NCBI GenBank assembly: GCA_030066015.1
Contig: JASJCL010000025.1
Coordinates: 1-56,075 of the forward strand
Direction: 5' to 3'
DNA from: Desulfosarcinaceae bacterium
GTDB taxonomy: Bacteria; Desulfobacterota; Desulfobacteria; Desulfobacterales; Desulfosarcinaceae
Length of the DNA: 56,075 nucleotides
Part shown: in pieces, positions 36,580 to 45,661 of the stretch
How the letters are laid out: each line of letters starts with the position of its first letter
How positions within the stretch are numbered: position 1 is the stretch's first letter
Translations under genes and position numbers: made by a program
The notes under the pieces: generated by a model
The model's input: the letters and a program-made list of their open reading frames with translations, nothing else
Database searches by the model: none
What the model was told of the DNA's origin: nothing

Positions 36580-36945
36580 ATGGACATCATCACGACGGCC
36601 ATTATAGGCGCACTGGCAAAACTGAGTGAAGACGCCATAAAAGACGGCTACAACGCCCTTAAAACAATGCTGCAGCGTAAATTCGGTTCTCAGAGTGATG
36701 TAGCGATCGCAGTGGCCGAACTGGAGCAGAAGCCAGCCTCAGTCGGCCGGGCGGTCGTTCTGGAGGAAGAGTTGCAATCGGTCAGCGCACTGGAGGATGC
36801 AGACCTGATCAACGTTGCCGAAAAACTGCTGGAGCGGATCGCGGACACAAATGGCCCGCAGACAGTGGTCCAGCAGACCGTCAGCGGCCACCACCACATC
36901 TTCTCGGGCAGCGGCAATGTGAGCATCCACTCCCGAAAAGAGTGA
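36580..36945 (+). CDS. Small helical protein with C-terminal amyloid-signalling-like motif (possible effector)
   Basis: A protein of 121 residues. Residues 1-90 are predicted all-helical: a hydrophobic first helix (MDIITTAIIGALAKLS), EDAIKDGYNALKTMLQRKF, then two acidic helices. This layout recalls the bacterial Bell-type (HeLo-like) domains placed before amyloid motifs. Residues 99-117 (QTVSGHHHIFSGSGNVSIH) match residues 10-28 of the NACHT protein made by the next gene. In known NLR/effector pairs such a shared motif lets the oligomerised receptor template aggregation of the effector, whose helical part then damages membranes. The start at 36580 follows AAAGAGGTGCCAG. It is 37 nt before the NACHT gene. 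The Bell assignment is inference. Confidence 0.7.
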   Translation: MDIITTAIIGALAKLSEDAIKDGYNALKTMLQRKFGSQSDVAIAVAELEQKPASVGRAVVLEEELQSVSALEDADLINVAEKLLERIADTNGPQTVVQQTVSGHHHIFSGSGNVSIHSRKE

Positions 36946-36982
36946 AATCCAGCGAGAAATCCTTCTTTTGCGAACAAGGCGG

Positions 36983-39900
36983 ATGACGACGAACGAATCA
37001 CAGGTTCATCAATCGGTAAGGGGCAGCGGCCACGTCTTCACGGCCACCGGGGACGTGCACGTGGTTCAACAGATCCAGCCCGCGGCAGCGGCCGACCGGC
37101 GCAATCTCGATGCTCTGCGGGAAGATGTCAAACACTTCTGGATCGAGTCGGTACTCGAACAATCCCTGCATCAAGTGGCCGCCATCGAGCTCGGCAAGGC
37201 GCTCGAGCAAGATGCCATCCAACACCCCTGGGACCTGGTGGTGGAGCATTCAGGCCGTCTGACCCACGACCTTTCAGGCCGAGAATCCATCGGCACCCTG
37301 TTCGACGCCTTCAACCGGTCTCTGCTGATTCTGGGCGAGCCGGGGTCCGGCAAGACCATCAGCCTTCTGATGCTGGCGCAGGAGCGGATTGCCCTGGCTG
37401 AGTCGGACCCGAACCAACCGGTGCCAGTGATCTTCAGCCTCTCCACCTGGACCCCTAAGGAACCTTCCCTGCTGGCGTGGCTGATATCCGAAATGGCCGC
37501 CAAATACTCCGCCCCCCGCAAGCTGTCGAAACACTGGCTCGAAAACCAGTGGATTATGCCCCTGCTGGACGGACTGGATGAAGTGGGCGAAAAGCACCGT
37601 TCCCAGTGCCTGGCGGCCATCAACGCATTCACCAAGGATGTGGGGGTTTCCGGCATCGCCGTCTGCTGCCGCCGGGCGGAATACGACCGCCTGCCGGAGC
37701 GCCTGCAGGCCAACGGCGCCGTCTGCCTCCAGCCATTGACCGAAACCCAGATCCAGCAATACCTGCTGGGCTATGGGCCGAAATTGACAGTGCTGCGGAC
37801 CGCCCTCGAAGCAGATGACGAACTATTAGGCCTGGCTAGCTCCCCCCTAATGCTCAGCGTCATGTGTCTGGCCCACGCAGACGGAACAGCCCTCAGACCA
37901 TCCTCAACCCAAATCGGTGATGGCCTCGATCGTCGCCATCAGCTTTTCGATACATATATCGATCGCATGTTTCTGCGCCGTGGGAAAAGAGATCTGGCGA
38001 CTTATAGCCGCGATCAGGTGATCCACTGGCTTGGATTCCTGGCGACCGCCATGGCCCGCCACTCCCAGAGCGATTTTCTGGCCGAAGGCCTGCAACCGAG
38101 CTGGCTTGCCACACGACGGCAGCGCTGGCTCTACCTCATTCTTTCCTACCTGGTCAGCAGTATTCCGCTCGTCATTCTGATGGGACTGCTGAATCTGCCC
38201 AACACTTCAGAATCTTATGTCGTCCAGTTCAGAGTAGCCGTTGCTCTGATCGTATACATGATCATCTGCGGTGTCCTCGCCGGGGCACAGCGCCACCATC
38301 TGATCCGTGGCCTTATCGTCATCGGGCACACCGGCTCGTTCTGGTCGATTCTGCTCAATACGATTGTATATTCTGTTGCCTTCTGGTTTTTTATTGCATC
38401 CATGAGTTTCATCACCGGAATAGCCATCAGGCCACTGGCGGTCCTGGATGGATTCATAACCGGGGTTTGGTTTTGTGGTATTGTCTTTGGCACCTTTTTG
38501 GGGCTTTGGGGACGCCATCGGTCGATCCATACCGACATCAAAACCTATGAAGCCCTCCAATGGTCAGGTCGAAAAGCAAAAAAGTGCGGATTGATCGGTG
38601 CAGGCCTCGCGCTCACATACATTTTACTTTATTGGATAAGCTATGGCTGGCGGAATCTGTTCGCCGAAATCACCTCGCACAACTTCGTCAATTACATTGT
38701 CGTTCATATCGTCATTCTCGGGCTGTTCAGCGCCATCGGCATCATCTGCGGCGGAATATCCACACGGAAGGAGATGGGACACAAGACCCGCTTCAACCAA
38801 GGCATGCATCTGACCCAGCGCAATGTGTTATCGATCGGCCTGATTTTCGTCTGCTTCGGCCTTTTGTGTGGGGTGATAATTAGGTTCACGTATCTTTTCT
38901 TCATACCCGACGAACCTACCGCATTGGGAACGCATATCATCGGCGGCCTGATCTTCGGCGCTCTACTAGGACTCATCGTCATTTACTGGTTCGGCGGTCA
39001 GGACTTGGCCCAGCACTACGTCCTGAGGCTCCTTCTCAGTAAAAACGGCAAGCTCCCCCTACGCTGTCATCGCTTTCTACGCCATGGGGCAGCCCTGATC
39101 TTCCTGCAGCGCGTGGGGGGCGGCTACCGATTCGTTCACCAGATGCTGCGGGAGCACTTTGCCTTAAAATTCACAAATGCACCGCCTTTCCCGGAACCGA
39201 TGGTTCACCAAAGACAGTCCAAATGGTTGACAGGCCTTTCCGCAGCCCTCCTATTCACTTTCCTTGTCTTCAGCATTATTTACAGCCTGTATCCGCCGTT
39301 ACGTTATCGCTTGGGGATCTCCATCGGAGACTCGGGCGCCGCCTTGGCTTTGGCCAAGCACTACGAAAACAATGGGAGCAATGAAGACATTGCCACCGCA
39401 TTGGCGTTGTATCGGCAAGCCGCGGCAGCGAGCGTTGCAGATGCGCAGTTCGCCGTCGGCCGCCTCTACCAGAACGGCAAGGGCGTTAACGCGGATGCAC
39501 AGGCCGCCGAGGAGTGGTACCGCAGAGCCGCCGAACAGGGGCATGGACAAGCGCAATTACATCTGGCGTTGCTATTTTCAGAGCGCTGGGACCTGCCCCA
39601 TCACCATCCCGATGTGCTGAAGTGGATTCAATCGGCGGCGGAAAGCGGGTTGCCAGAAGCACAGCACCGCCTCGGCGAATTGTACCATACCGTTTCGACC
39701 ATGCAGGACGACAACGAGGCAGAAAAATGGTATCGCCAGGCAGCCGCCCAGGGCCACATCAACGCCAACGGCTTGTTGGGCTGGCTGCTGATTAAAACGG
39801 GCCGCTGGGAGGAGGCGCAGGCGTTCGTCCAGCGAGCCTTCGACGCCAACCCACAACACTGGTACTGGGTGTTTAGTCTCGGCAGCATCGAGCTGTTGCG

Positions 39901-40084
39901 CGGGAACAAGGCTGAGGCGGAGGCTTTTTATCGCCAGGCCCTGCCCCTCATTGATACCAATGTCCGCTTTCAGTCGGCGCTCAGGGATATCGACCTCTTC
40001 ATCACCAGTGGTTGGCAGCCGGAACTGTGCGGTGAGATGCGGCAGCTACTCCAAGACGAGTGGTCGTCACGTCCCCCAAGATAG
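36983..40084 (+). CDS. NACHT ATPase with N-terminal amyloid-like motif, multispanning membrane region and Sel1 repeats
   Basis: A protein of 1033 residues. Residues 10-28 (QSVRGSGHVFTATGDVHVV) match the tail of the preceding small protein. The NACHT domain has Walker A GEPGSGKT at 118-125 and Walker B PLLDGLDE at 193-200, with CCRRAEY following. About eight membrane helices lie between 381 and 670, then the NACHT-family LIFLQRVGGGYRFVHQMLREHFA motif (705-727), a further helix near 748-770, and Sel1/TPR-type repeats from about 785 to 990 (DAQFAVGRLYQNGKGVNADAQA and similar). By architecture it is an NLR-like sensor: repeats sense, NACHT oligomerises, the N-terminal motif signals. The start is the ATG at 36983; a TTG at 36968 is in frame. 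Confidence 0.85.
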   Translation: MTTNESQVHQSVRGSGHVFTATGDVHVVQQIQPAAAADRRNLDALREDVKHFWIESVLEQSLHQVAAIELGKALEQDAIQHPWDLVVEHSGRLTHDLSGRESIGTLFDAFNRSLLILGEPGSGKTISLLMLAQERIALAESDPNQPVPVIFSLSTWTPKEPSLLAWLISEMAAKYSAPRKLSKHWLENQWIMPLLDGLDEVGEKHRSQCLAAINAFTKDVGVSGIAVCCRRAEYDRLPERLQANGAVCLQPLTETQIQQYLLGYGPKLTVLRTALEADDELLGLASSPLMLSVMCLAHADGTALRPSSTQIGDGLDRRHQLFDTYIDRMFLRRGKRDLATYSRDQVIHWLGFLATAMARHSQSDFLAEGLQPSWLATRRQRWLYLILSYLVSSIPLVILMGLLNLPNTSESYVVQFRVAVALIVYMIICGVLAGAQRHHLIRGLIVIGHTGSFWSILLNTIVYSVAFWFFIASMSFITGIAIRPLAVLDGFITGVWFCGIVFGTFLGLWGRHRSIHTDIKTYEALQWSGRKAKKCGLIGAGLALTYILLYWISYGWRNLFAEITSHNFVNYIVVHIVILGLFSAIGIICGGISTRKEMGHKTRFNQGMHLTQRNVLSIGLIFVCFGLLCGVIIRFTYLFFIPDEPTALGTHIIGGLIFGALLGLIVIYWFGGQDLAQHYVLRLLLSKNGKLPLRCHRFLRHGAALIFLQRVGGGYRFVHQMLREHFALKFTNAPPFPEPMVHQRQSKWLTGLSAALLFTFLVFSIIYSLYPPLRYRLGISIGDSGAALALAKHYENNGSNEDIATALALYRQAAAASVADAQFAVGRLYQNGKGVNADAQAAEEWYRRAAEQGHGQAQLHLALLFSERWDLPHHHPDVLKWIQSAAESGLPEAQHRLGELYHTVSTMQDDNEAEKWYRQAAAQGHINANGLLGWLLIKTGRWEEAQAFVQRAFDANPQHWYWVFSLGSIELLRGNKAEAEAFYRQALPLIDTNVRFQSALRDIDLFITSGWQPELCGEMRQLLQDEWSSRPPR

Positions 40085-40257
40085 CGCCGGTATCGCACAC
40101 TTATCCATGCCTAGCGCTCCGGCCAGACGATGGTTTTACAGCGTGGGGCGTTGCAGTCCGCCCGGTTTTCAACTATGCTGGCCGCGCCTTTTTCAGGGGC
40201 GATGACGCCCGGTGCCGGTGGCAGCGGGAAGCAGACGGGCATGAGGAGTGGCGGGGT

Positions 40258-41511
40258 ATGGAACCGAATCAACCTGCGGTGAAGGTGTGCTCTGAGATCG
40301 GCAAGCTCGAGAAGGTGATGCTCCACGCACCGGGTCCCGAAGTGGAGAACATGACGCCGGAAAATGCCCAGAAGGCGCTGTACAGCGACATTCTCAACCT
40401 CACCCGGGTCACCAAAGAGTACCGGCAATTTCAGGCGGTCCTGGCAAAGCTCACCGAGACCTTCGAGGTCAAAACCCTGCTGGCCGAAATTCTCGGCCAC
40501 TCCGCGGTCAGGACGGAGCTGCTGGCCAAGATCTGCAGCGGTGAAGAGAATCGGCGGTTACTGCCCACCCTGCAGCTCGCCCAGGCGGAGGCGTTGGCCC
40601 AACTCCTCATCGAGGGCGTTCCCCTGCAGAAGGACACGCTCACCGCCTATCTCAGCAAGGAGCGGTTCGCCCTCCAACCGCTGCACAACTTCTTTTACAT
40701 GCGCGACGCCTCGGTGGTGACCGGTGACCGCGTCCTGATCAGCCGTATGGCCAACCGGGTGCGGGAGCGGGAAACCCACATCATGGAGGCCATCTTCCGG
40801 CACCACCCCAAGCTACAGGCGGAAACGTTTCATTTGAGCGCCCGCAACGGCGCCACCATCGAAGGCGGGGACATCCTGGTCGCACGAGAAGACCTGCTCA
40901 TCATCGGACAAAGCGGACGTACCAACACAGAGGGCATCGATGCCCTGTTGGCCCATCTCAAGAGTGCCAAGCGGCCTGTGGAGATTCTGGTTCAGGAGCT
41001 GCCCTTCAAACCCGAGTCCTTCATCCACCTGGATATGGTCTTCACCTTTCTGGACCGCGATGCCTGCATGGTCTATCAGCCATTGATTCTGGACTCCAAC
41101 CGTTTTCTCACCATCCGCATCACCGTGGACAATGGCAAGGTCACCATTCGCGAGGCGCCCAACCTCATCGCCGCCTTGGGCAAACTGGGGATCGACCTGA
41201 CCCCCATCTCCTGCGGCGGGGACGCCGACACCTATACCCAGGATCGCGAGCAATGGCACAGCGGCGCCAATTTCTTCTGCCTCGGACCGGGCCAGGTGAT
41301 CGGCTACGAGCGCAACGTTCATACGATGAACGAGCTGGCCCGCAACGGTTTTGCCATCCTGTCCGCCAGCGACCTGCTCTCCAACAAGGTCACCGCGTCA
41401 CCGGAGGGCCGCTGGGCCATCGCCATCGAAGGCGACGAGCTTTCCCGCGGTGGTGGTGGCTGCCGTTGCATGACCCTGCCCCTGCTGCGCCAGCCGGTGG
41501 CGTGGCACTGA
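40258..41511 (+). CDS. arcA: Arginine deiminase
   Basis: A protein of 417 residues, the normal length. It hydrolyses arginine to citrulline and ammonia. Guanidino-modifying signatures are visible: LQPLHNFFYMRDASVV (FxMRD), NGATIEGGDIL, ESFIHLDMVFTFLDRDACMVY (catalytic histidine), PISCGGDADTY, and GGGGCRCMTLPLLR near the C-terminus, carrying the active-site cysteine just before the last residues. It differs from the common RGGPRCMSMP form but keeps Cys, Met and Pro. No carbamoyl-transferase or carbamate kinase genes follow, so it is not a full arc operon. The start at 40258 has AGGAG upstream; the open frame extends into the NACHT gene. Confidence 0.92.
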   Translation: MEPNQPAVKVCSEIGKLEKVMLHAPGPEVENMTPENAQKALYSDILNLTRVTKEYRQFQAVLAKLTETFEVKTLLAEILGHSAVRTELLAKICSGEENRRLLPTLQLAQAEALAQLLIEGVPLQKDTLTAYLSKERFALQPLHNFFYMRDASVVTGDRVLISRMANRVRERETHIMEAIFRHHPKLQAETFHLSARNGATIEGGDILVAREDLLIIGQSGRTNTEGIDALLAHLKSAKRPVEILVQELPFKPESFIHLDMVFTFLDRDACMVYQPLILDSNRFLTIRITVDNGKVTIREAPNLIAALGKLGIDLTPISCGGDADTYTQDREQWHSGANFFCLGPGQVIGYERNVHTMNELARNGFAILSASDLLSNKVTASPEGRWAIAIEGDELSRGGGGCRCMTLPLLRQPVAWH

Positions 41512-41662
41512 GAATCGCCGCCGCCACGCTGCGACCAGCAGGCGCTTGACATTCTGGCCCAAAGCGGACATGAGTTCGACAGAGAGAGGGGCTGTTCCAG
41601 CCTGGTGGCGGTAGCCGAGGGCCGCCGCACACCCACCTGATCGCATCGTGAGGGATATGAAA

Positions 41663-42196
41663 ATGGCCAAGATCGCAAAGAGAAGACTGAGTTGGAAGGC
41701 ATCACCATCGCGGCAGACCATCGGCTACAAGCTCTACTGGTCACGCCAAGGCCAGCTGAGCTACACATCGGCCTGCGAACATCTCGGGCCGGTGACGGAG
41801 GTCGTCGTTCCCGACGGACTCTCTGCGTTTACGCCGGACACCGGCCCGTTTGAATTCGGGGTGGTGGCGGTGGACGATTCGGGCAACGAATCCGACATGG
41901 TCTCCATCGCCGCGCCGTTTCACTTCGTCGCCCCGGAGGCGCCAAGCGGCATACAGATCGACAGCGTGGTGACCGAAGCGACCGAGCCGCCGAAAAACGA
42001 GAAAATCCTCGCGCTGAAGCGCCGTGACAAGACGGCCGAAAAGCATACCGAGAAGCCGCTCCAGCAGCAGCCGGCCAAGTCGGACAGTGACGGGGACGAC
42101 GATTCGCTGGAGTTTTTCGAAACCGATCGGGCGGACGCCGGCGTCATGTTCACCAAAGAAGATCTGGAGATTTTCGAAGCCGATCTCAAGCTCTGA
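41663..42196 (+). CDS. Fibronectin type III-like protein with acidic tail, unknown function
   Basis: A protein of 177 residues I do not recognise as a named family. Residues 6 to about 90 look like one fibronectin type III domain: RRLSWKASPSRQTIGYKLYWS, then a VPDG loop and FEFGVVAVDDSGNES. The rest is low-complexity and charged, with an acidic stretch (SDSDGDDDSLEFFE) and a TKEDLEIFEADL end. There is no signal peptide, so it is presumably cytoplasmic, which is unusual for FnIII domains. The start is the ATG at 41663, eight bases after AGGG. It sits alone between arginine deiminase and the phosphatase. Confidence 0.65.
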   Translation: MAKIAKRRLSWKASPSRQTIGYKLYWSRQGQLSYTSACEHLGPVTEVVVPDGLSAFTPDTGPFEFGVVAVDDSGNESDMVSIAAPFHFVAPEAPSGIQIDSVVTEATEPPKNEKILALKRRDKTAEKHTEKPLQQQPAKSDSDGDDDSLEFFETDRADAGVMFTKEDLEIFEADLKL

Positions 42197-42220
42197 AAAC
42201 GAGGGCGGTCCTCATCGCTC

Positions 42221-42248
42221 GGGTCCCCAAGTACCGTTTTGGGGGCCC
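42221..42248. terminator. Hairpin between convergent genes
   Basis: GGGTCCCCAA pairs with TTGGGGGCCC (one wobble) around an 8-nt loop, between the FnIII-like gene and the convergent phosphatase gene. There is no T-run on the plus strand after it. Confidence 0.4.
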
Positions 42249-42301
42249 CGCACCCCACTTTGGCGCCCTATCCGCTTCGATCGACCGCCAATGCCGCTGT
42301 T

Positions 42302-42958
42302 TCACAATCCCTCGAAACGCTCCACCAGCTTCAGGTGGCTCACATCCCCCCACGTCTCCATCACCCAACGTGAGGTGCCATAGAAAATCCCGTGCTTGAC
42401 GATGGTCAGGCTGGTATTGGGCACCAGAAAACAGCGTGGCTGATCCAGTGGCAGTTGGGCGAGAAAGCGAAAAAGGCTGTCCAGCACGCCGCCGTGGGCC
42501 ACCAGGGCCGCCGTGGTGCCGGCATGGGCTTGCAGATGCGTCTGGAAGAAATCGATGTTGCGCCGATAATGTTGACGATGGCTCTCACCGCCGGGCAGCA
42601 CATAGTCGGGGTCATCGGTTCGAAAGCGGGCGTAGGCCTCCGGGTGGCGGGCCTCGATCTCGGGGATGGTGAGGCCCTCGAACGGGCCGTAGTGGCGTTC
42701 GCGCAGCCGAGCGTCGGTGGTCGGCGCGAGCCCTGTGGTCGCGGCGATGAAGCTGGCGGTTTCACAGGTGCGCCCCAGGTCGCTGCTGATAAGCAGGTCG
42801 ATGGGTGCATCGGCCAGACGATCGGCCAGCGCCCGGGCCTGGGCACGACCCGTTTTGGTCAGCGGACTGTCGCCGTGGCCCTGAAAACGCAGCGCGCGGT
42901 TCCACTCAGTCTCACCGTGGCGGATGAACATCAGCGTTGTGGTCGGAACAGTGGTCAT
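42302..42958 (-). CDS. Histidine phosphatase family protein (phosphoglycerate mutase-like)
   Basis: A protein of 218 residues. The catalytic histidine lies in LMFIRHGETEWN at residues 9-20; SSDLGRTCETA, LRERHYGPFEGL and the second catalytic histidine in AALVAHGGVLDSLF complete the active-site set. Members include cofactor-dependent phosphoglycerate mutases and broad phosphatases such as GpmB and alpha-ribazole phosphatase CobC; the 218-residue size fits the phosphatase type. The start at 42958 is preceded by GAAGAGAAG. It stands alone. Confidence 0.88.
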   Translation of the reverse strand: MTTVPTTTLMFIRHGETEWNRALRFQGHGDSPLTKTGRAQARALADRLADAPIDLLISSDLGRTCETASFIAATTGLAPTTDARLRERHYGPFEGLTIPEIEARHPEAYARFRTDDPDYVLPGGESHRQHYRRNIDFFQTHLQAHAGTTAALVAHGGVLDSLFRFLAQLPLDQPRCFLVPNTSLTIVKHGIFYGTSRWVMETWGDVSHLKLVERFEGL

Positions 42959-43235
42959 GATCTTCTCTTCTGGTCTGGTGACGGATTTGCGGGTTGCCAT
43001 TGATACCTGCAGCACTATCCAAGTCGGGCAGATCTGTCCAGCATCATCGAGAGCGAATCGACCGCCATCGCCACGAAGGTGTCCCTCGAGTGCGGTCAAA
43101 AAAGCCACCCTGGCCCCTTTTCTATTGTTTTCTTACCGCTTTTGCTTCTATTCACAGGATGGCTGATGGCCGCAGTGACGATCGATCGCTGCGGGAAACC
43201 GCCTGCATGCACCATAGACCTCAGGACGACTGCCC

Positions 43236-44639
43236 ATGAACTCGCCAGCCAGGACCGCCGTGCTGCTCATCGGCACCAACCGCGCGGACAGCGACAGACT
43301 CATCGCATGCCTTTCCAGCGCCCACCCCAGAGACCTGGCACCCTCGCCAGCCGCGGCCATTGAGCAGCATGGGCGGCAGCGGTATGATCTGATTTTCATC
43401 GACATCGGGTATCTCAAAACGGATGAACAGGCCCTCGGTAGGCTCACCCGCCGCTTTCCGTCCGCCGGTATCATCGTGGTCAGCAGTATCGCTGATCTGC
43501 GCCATACCGTATCGGCCCTCAAATCCGGGGCGGACGAGTACATCATGTCTCCCGTGGCGGCCGAAGAGGTGCTCTACATCGCCCAAAGCCTGCAGGAAAA
43601 ACAGATGCTCACCTCCGAGATCGACTATCTGCGGGATCAGTTTTGGGAGGTGGAGGCAGCTGACTTTATTCGCACCAACAGCGACCGCATGCAGGCGGTC
43701 CTCCGCGCGCTCAAGTCTGTTGCCCCCACCGACTCCACCGTTCTCCTCCAGGGGGAATCGGGGACGGGCAAGGGTGTCCTGGCGAGTCTCCTCCACACCC
43801 ATAGTCGCCGGCGCAGCAACCAGTTCATCAGCGTGCATTGCGGCGCCATCCCCGACAGCCTCTTGGAAAGCGAACTTTTCGGCCACGAGAAGGGTGCCTT
43901 CACCGGGGCCGCCCAACGGCAGCTGGGCAAGTTCGAGATCGCCCACAAAGGCACCCTCTTTCTGGATGAAATCAGCACCATTTCGCCGGCCGCCCAAATT
44001 AAGCTGCTCAAGGTACTCCAGGAGCGTCAATTCAGCCGCCTGGGCAGCCACCAGGTGTTGCGCACCGACGTCCGCGTCATCACCGCCACGAACACGGATC
44101 TGAAAACGCTCTCGCAAGAGGGCCGCTTTCGCGCCGATCTCTACTACCGGCTGAATGTGTTTCCCATCGAGCTGCCGCCGCTCAGAGATCGGCTCGAGGA
44201 CATCCCCATCCTGGTAGACACCATCCTCAAGCACCTGAACCAGCACTACGACAAAGGTATTCGCCGGGTCGATCCGCTGGTATTGGAGGCCTTCCGGAGC
44301 TACGACTGGCCGGGCAATATTCGCGAGCTGGAGAATCTGGTTCAGCGCGCCTACATCCTGGAGAGCGGACCGATCCTGCGGCCCGAGAGTTTCCCGGCCG
44401 AAATGCTCGGCAGGCATGACCAGATTGCCCCCATCCACCTCGAGGCCGGCCAGACCCTGGCGGCGGTGCGCCGTCAAGGCATCGAACTGATCGAGCGTCA
44501 ATATCTCAAGGATCTGCTCGCCCGCCATCGTGGCCGCATCAACACCTCGGCCGCCGAGGCGGGCATCAGTACCCGCCAGTTGAACAAGCTGATGCACCGC
44601 TACCAACTGCGCAAAGAGGACTTCAAGTTGACCGGTTGA
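43236..44639 (+). CDS. NtrC-type sigma-54-dependent response regulator with atypical receiver
   Basis: A protein of 467 residues. A receiver domain spans about 1-118 with the phosphoacceptor D56 (LIFID), but the conserved lysine is missing: the K-P loop reads MSPVAAEE, with serine at 105. The AAA+ domain has Walker A GESGTGKG at 173-180, the sigma-54 contact loop GAFTGA at 220-225, LFLDEISTISP (Walker B) and RADLYYRLNVFPIELPPLRDR. A Fis-type helix-turn-helix ends it (NTSAAEAGISTRQLNKLMHRYQL). It activates sigma-54 promoters. No histidine kinase gene is next to it. An AGGACG site precedes the start. Confidence 0.92.
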   Translation: MNSPARTAVLLIGTNRADSDRLIACLSSAHPRDLAPSPAAAIEQHGRQRYDLIFIDIGYLKTDEQALGRLTRRFPSAGIIVVSSIADLRHTVSALKSGADEYIMSPVAAEEVLYIAQSLQEKQMLTSEIDYLRDQFWEVEAADFIRTNSDRMQAVLRALKSVAPTDSTVLLQGESGTGKGVLASLLHTHSRRRSNQFISVHCGAIPDSLLESELFGHEKGAFTGAAQRQLGKFEIAHKGTLFLDEISTISPAAQIKLLKVLQERQFSRLGSHQVLRTDVRVITATNTDLKTLSQEGRFRADLYYRLNVFPIELPPLRDRLEDIPILVDTILKHLNQHYDKGIRRVDPLVLEAFRSYDWPGNIRELENLVQRAYILESGPILRPESFPAEMLGRHDQIAPIHLEAGQTLAAVRRQGIELIERQYLKDLLARHRGRINTSAAEAGISTRQLNKLMHRYQLRKEDFKLTG

Positions 44640-44854
44640 CGCCCTGCTCAACGTGCCGCCGTTGGCCAGGTGGCGCTTGCAAAAGCGTATGGAATCACCT
44701 AGGATTGCGAAACCATGGTCGGCCATGCTGCTGACATGAACATGCCGGCGGTCCCCGGATCAATCCGCTTAGGAGTTTATCGCGACGGGAATCGGTGGTC
44801 ACCATCAGCCCTGCCGCGGACACCGCCAAATTCGTCGATGGATGGGGAATTGAC

Positions 44855-45661
44855 ATGCAAAGAATGGCGTTCGTCACGATCCTTGTCGCAGCCCTGTTCA
44901 GCGCACCCATTTTTGCCCACGCATCTAAAATCGTCATCCACATCGATGACGACTACCGCCCCTTCAGCTACGTGGAAAATGGGTCTGCGAAGGGGATCTA
45001 TGTCGAGATTCTGAAGACCGCCTTCGCGAGACTCGACGATTTCGACGTCGAGATGGTGCCCGTCCCCTGGAAACGGGGCAAGCTGCTGATGGAGAAGGGG
45101 CAGGGTTTTGGTCTGATGCCGGTATTCTTCCATGGGCATGATTGGCCCTACCTCTATCCTTACTCCCTCCCCTTCTATACGGAAACCATCGTTGCGATTT
45201 GTCGGGCGCCGGTGCTCGATCCACCGCGGAAAGATTGGCCCGAGGACTATGCCGGCCTGCGCATTGGCAATGTGACTGGGTTTGATGGGTGGGGGGGCGA
45301 GGCCTTCCGCGCCATGGTGGCCGACGGTCGGATCCATTACGAGGAATCGAAAGGCAGCCGTTCCAACATCCTCAAGCTGATCTATGGTCGCGTGGATTGT
45401 ATCATGATGGAGCAGACCGCCTTCGCGTTGGAATCGCGAAAACTGCTCGCTGAAGAAAAAGTGACCACCGCCCAGCTCGACACACTGCAAAAGGGGGCGA
45501 CGATCGGTAAAGACCCCGTTTACATCGGCTACTCCAAACCAACCCGGATCAACGGGTACCGCAACAGAGAGTTCGACTTCATGCAGGCCCTCGATGCCGT
45601 ATTGTACCGCATGCACAAGTCTGGCGAGATCGACGAGATCTTGCGCACCTACCAGTATTGA
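44855..45661 (+). CDS. Orphan periplasmic solute-binding protein (family 3)
   Basis: A protein of 268 residues with a signal peptide ending near FAHASK. The mature part begins IVIHIDDDYRPFSYVENGSAKGIYVEILKTAFARL and continues MVPVPWKRGKLLMEKGQGFGLMPVFF, LRIGNVTGFDGWG, and NILKLIYGRVDCIMMEQTAFAL, the layout of family 3 binding proteins. There is no transporter gene nearby. It follows the sigma-54 activator by 215 nt, so that activator may control it. The start at 44855 is preceded by GGGGAATTG. It is similar in type to the orphan binding protein at 28903-29712 but not closely alike. Confidence 0.85.
   Translation: MQRMAFVTILVAALFSAPIFAHASKIVIHIDDDYRPFSYVENGSAKGIYVEILKTAFARLDDFDVEMVPVPWKRGKLLMEKGQGFGLMPVFFHGHDWPYLYPYSLPFYTETIVAICRAPVLDPPRKDWPEDYAGLRIGNVTGFDGWGGEAFRAMVADGRIHYEESKGSRSNILKLIYGRVDCIMMEQTAFALESRKLLAEEKVTTAQLDTLQKGATIGKDPVYIGYSKPTRINGYRNREFDFMQALDAVLYRMHKSGEIDEILRTYQY

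Noticed and set aside
40258-41511. A complete arginine deiminase operon
   Set aside because: Only the deiminase is present; no ornithine carbamoyltransferase, carbamate kinase or antiporter gene follows.
43221-44726. A 501-codon minus-strand frame opposite the sigma-54 activator
   Set aside because: An antisense shadow of the well-supported plus-strand gene; composition is low-complexity without motifs.
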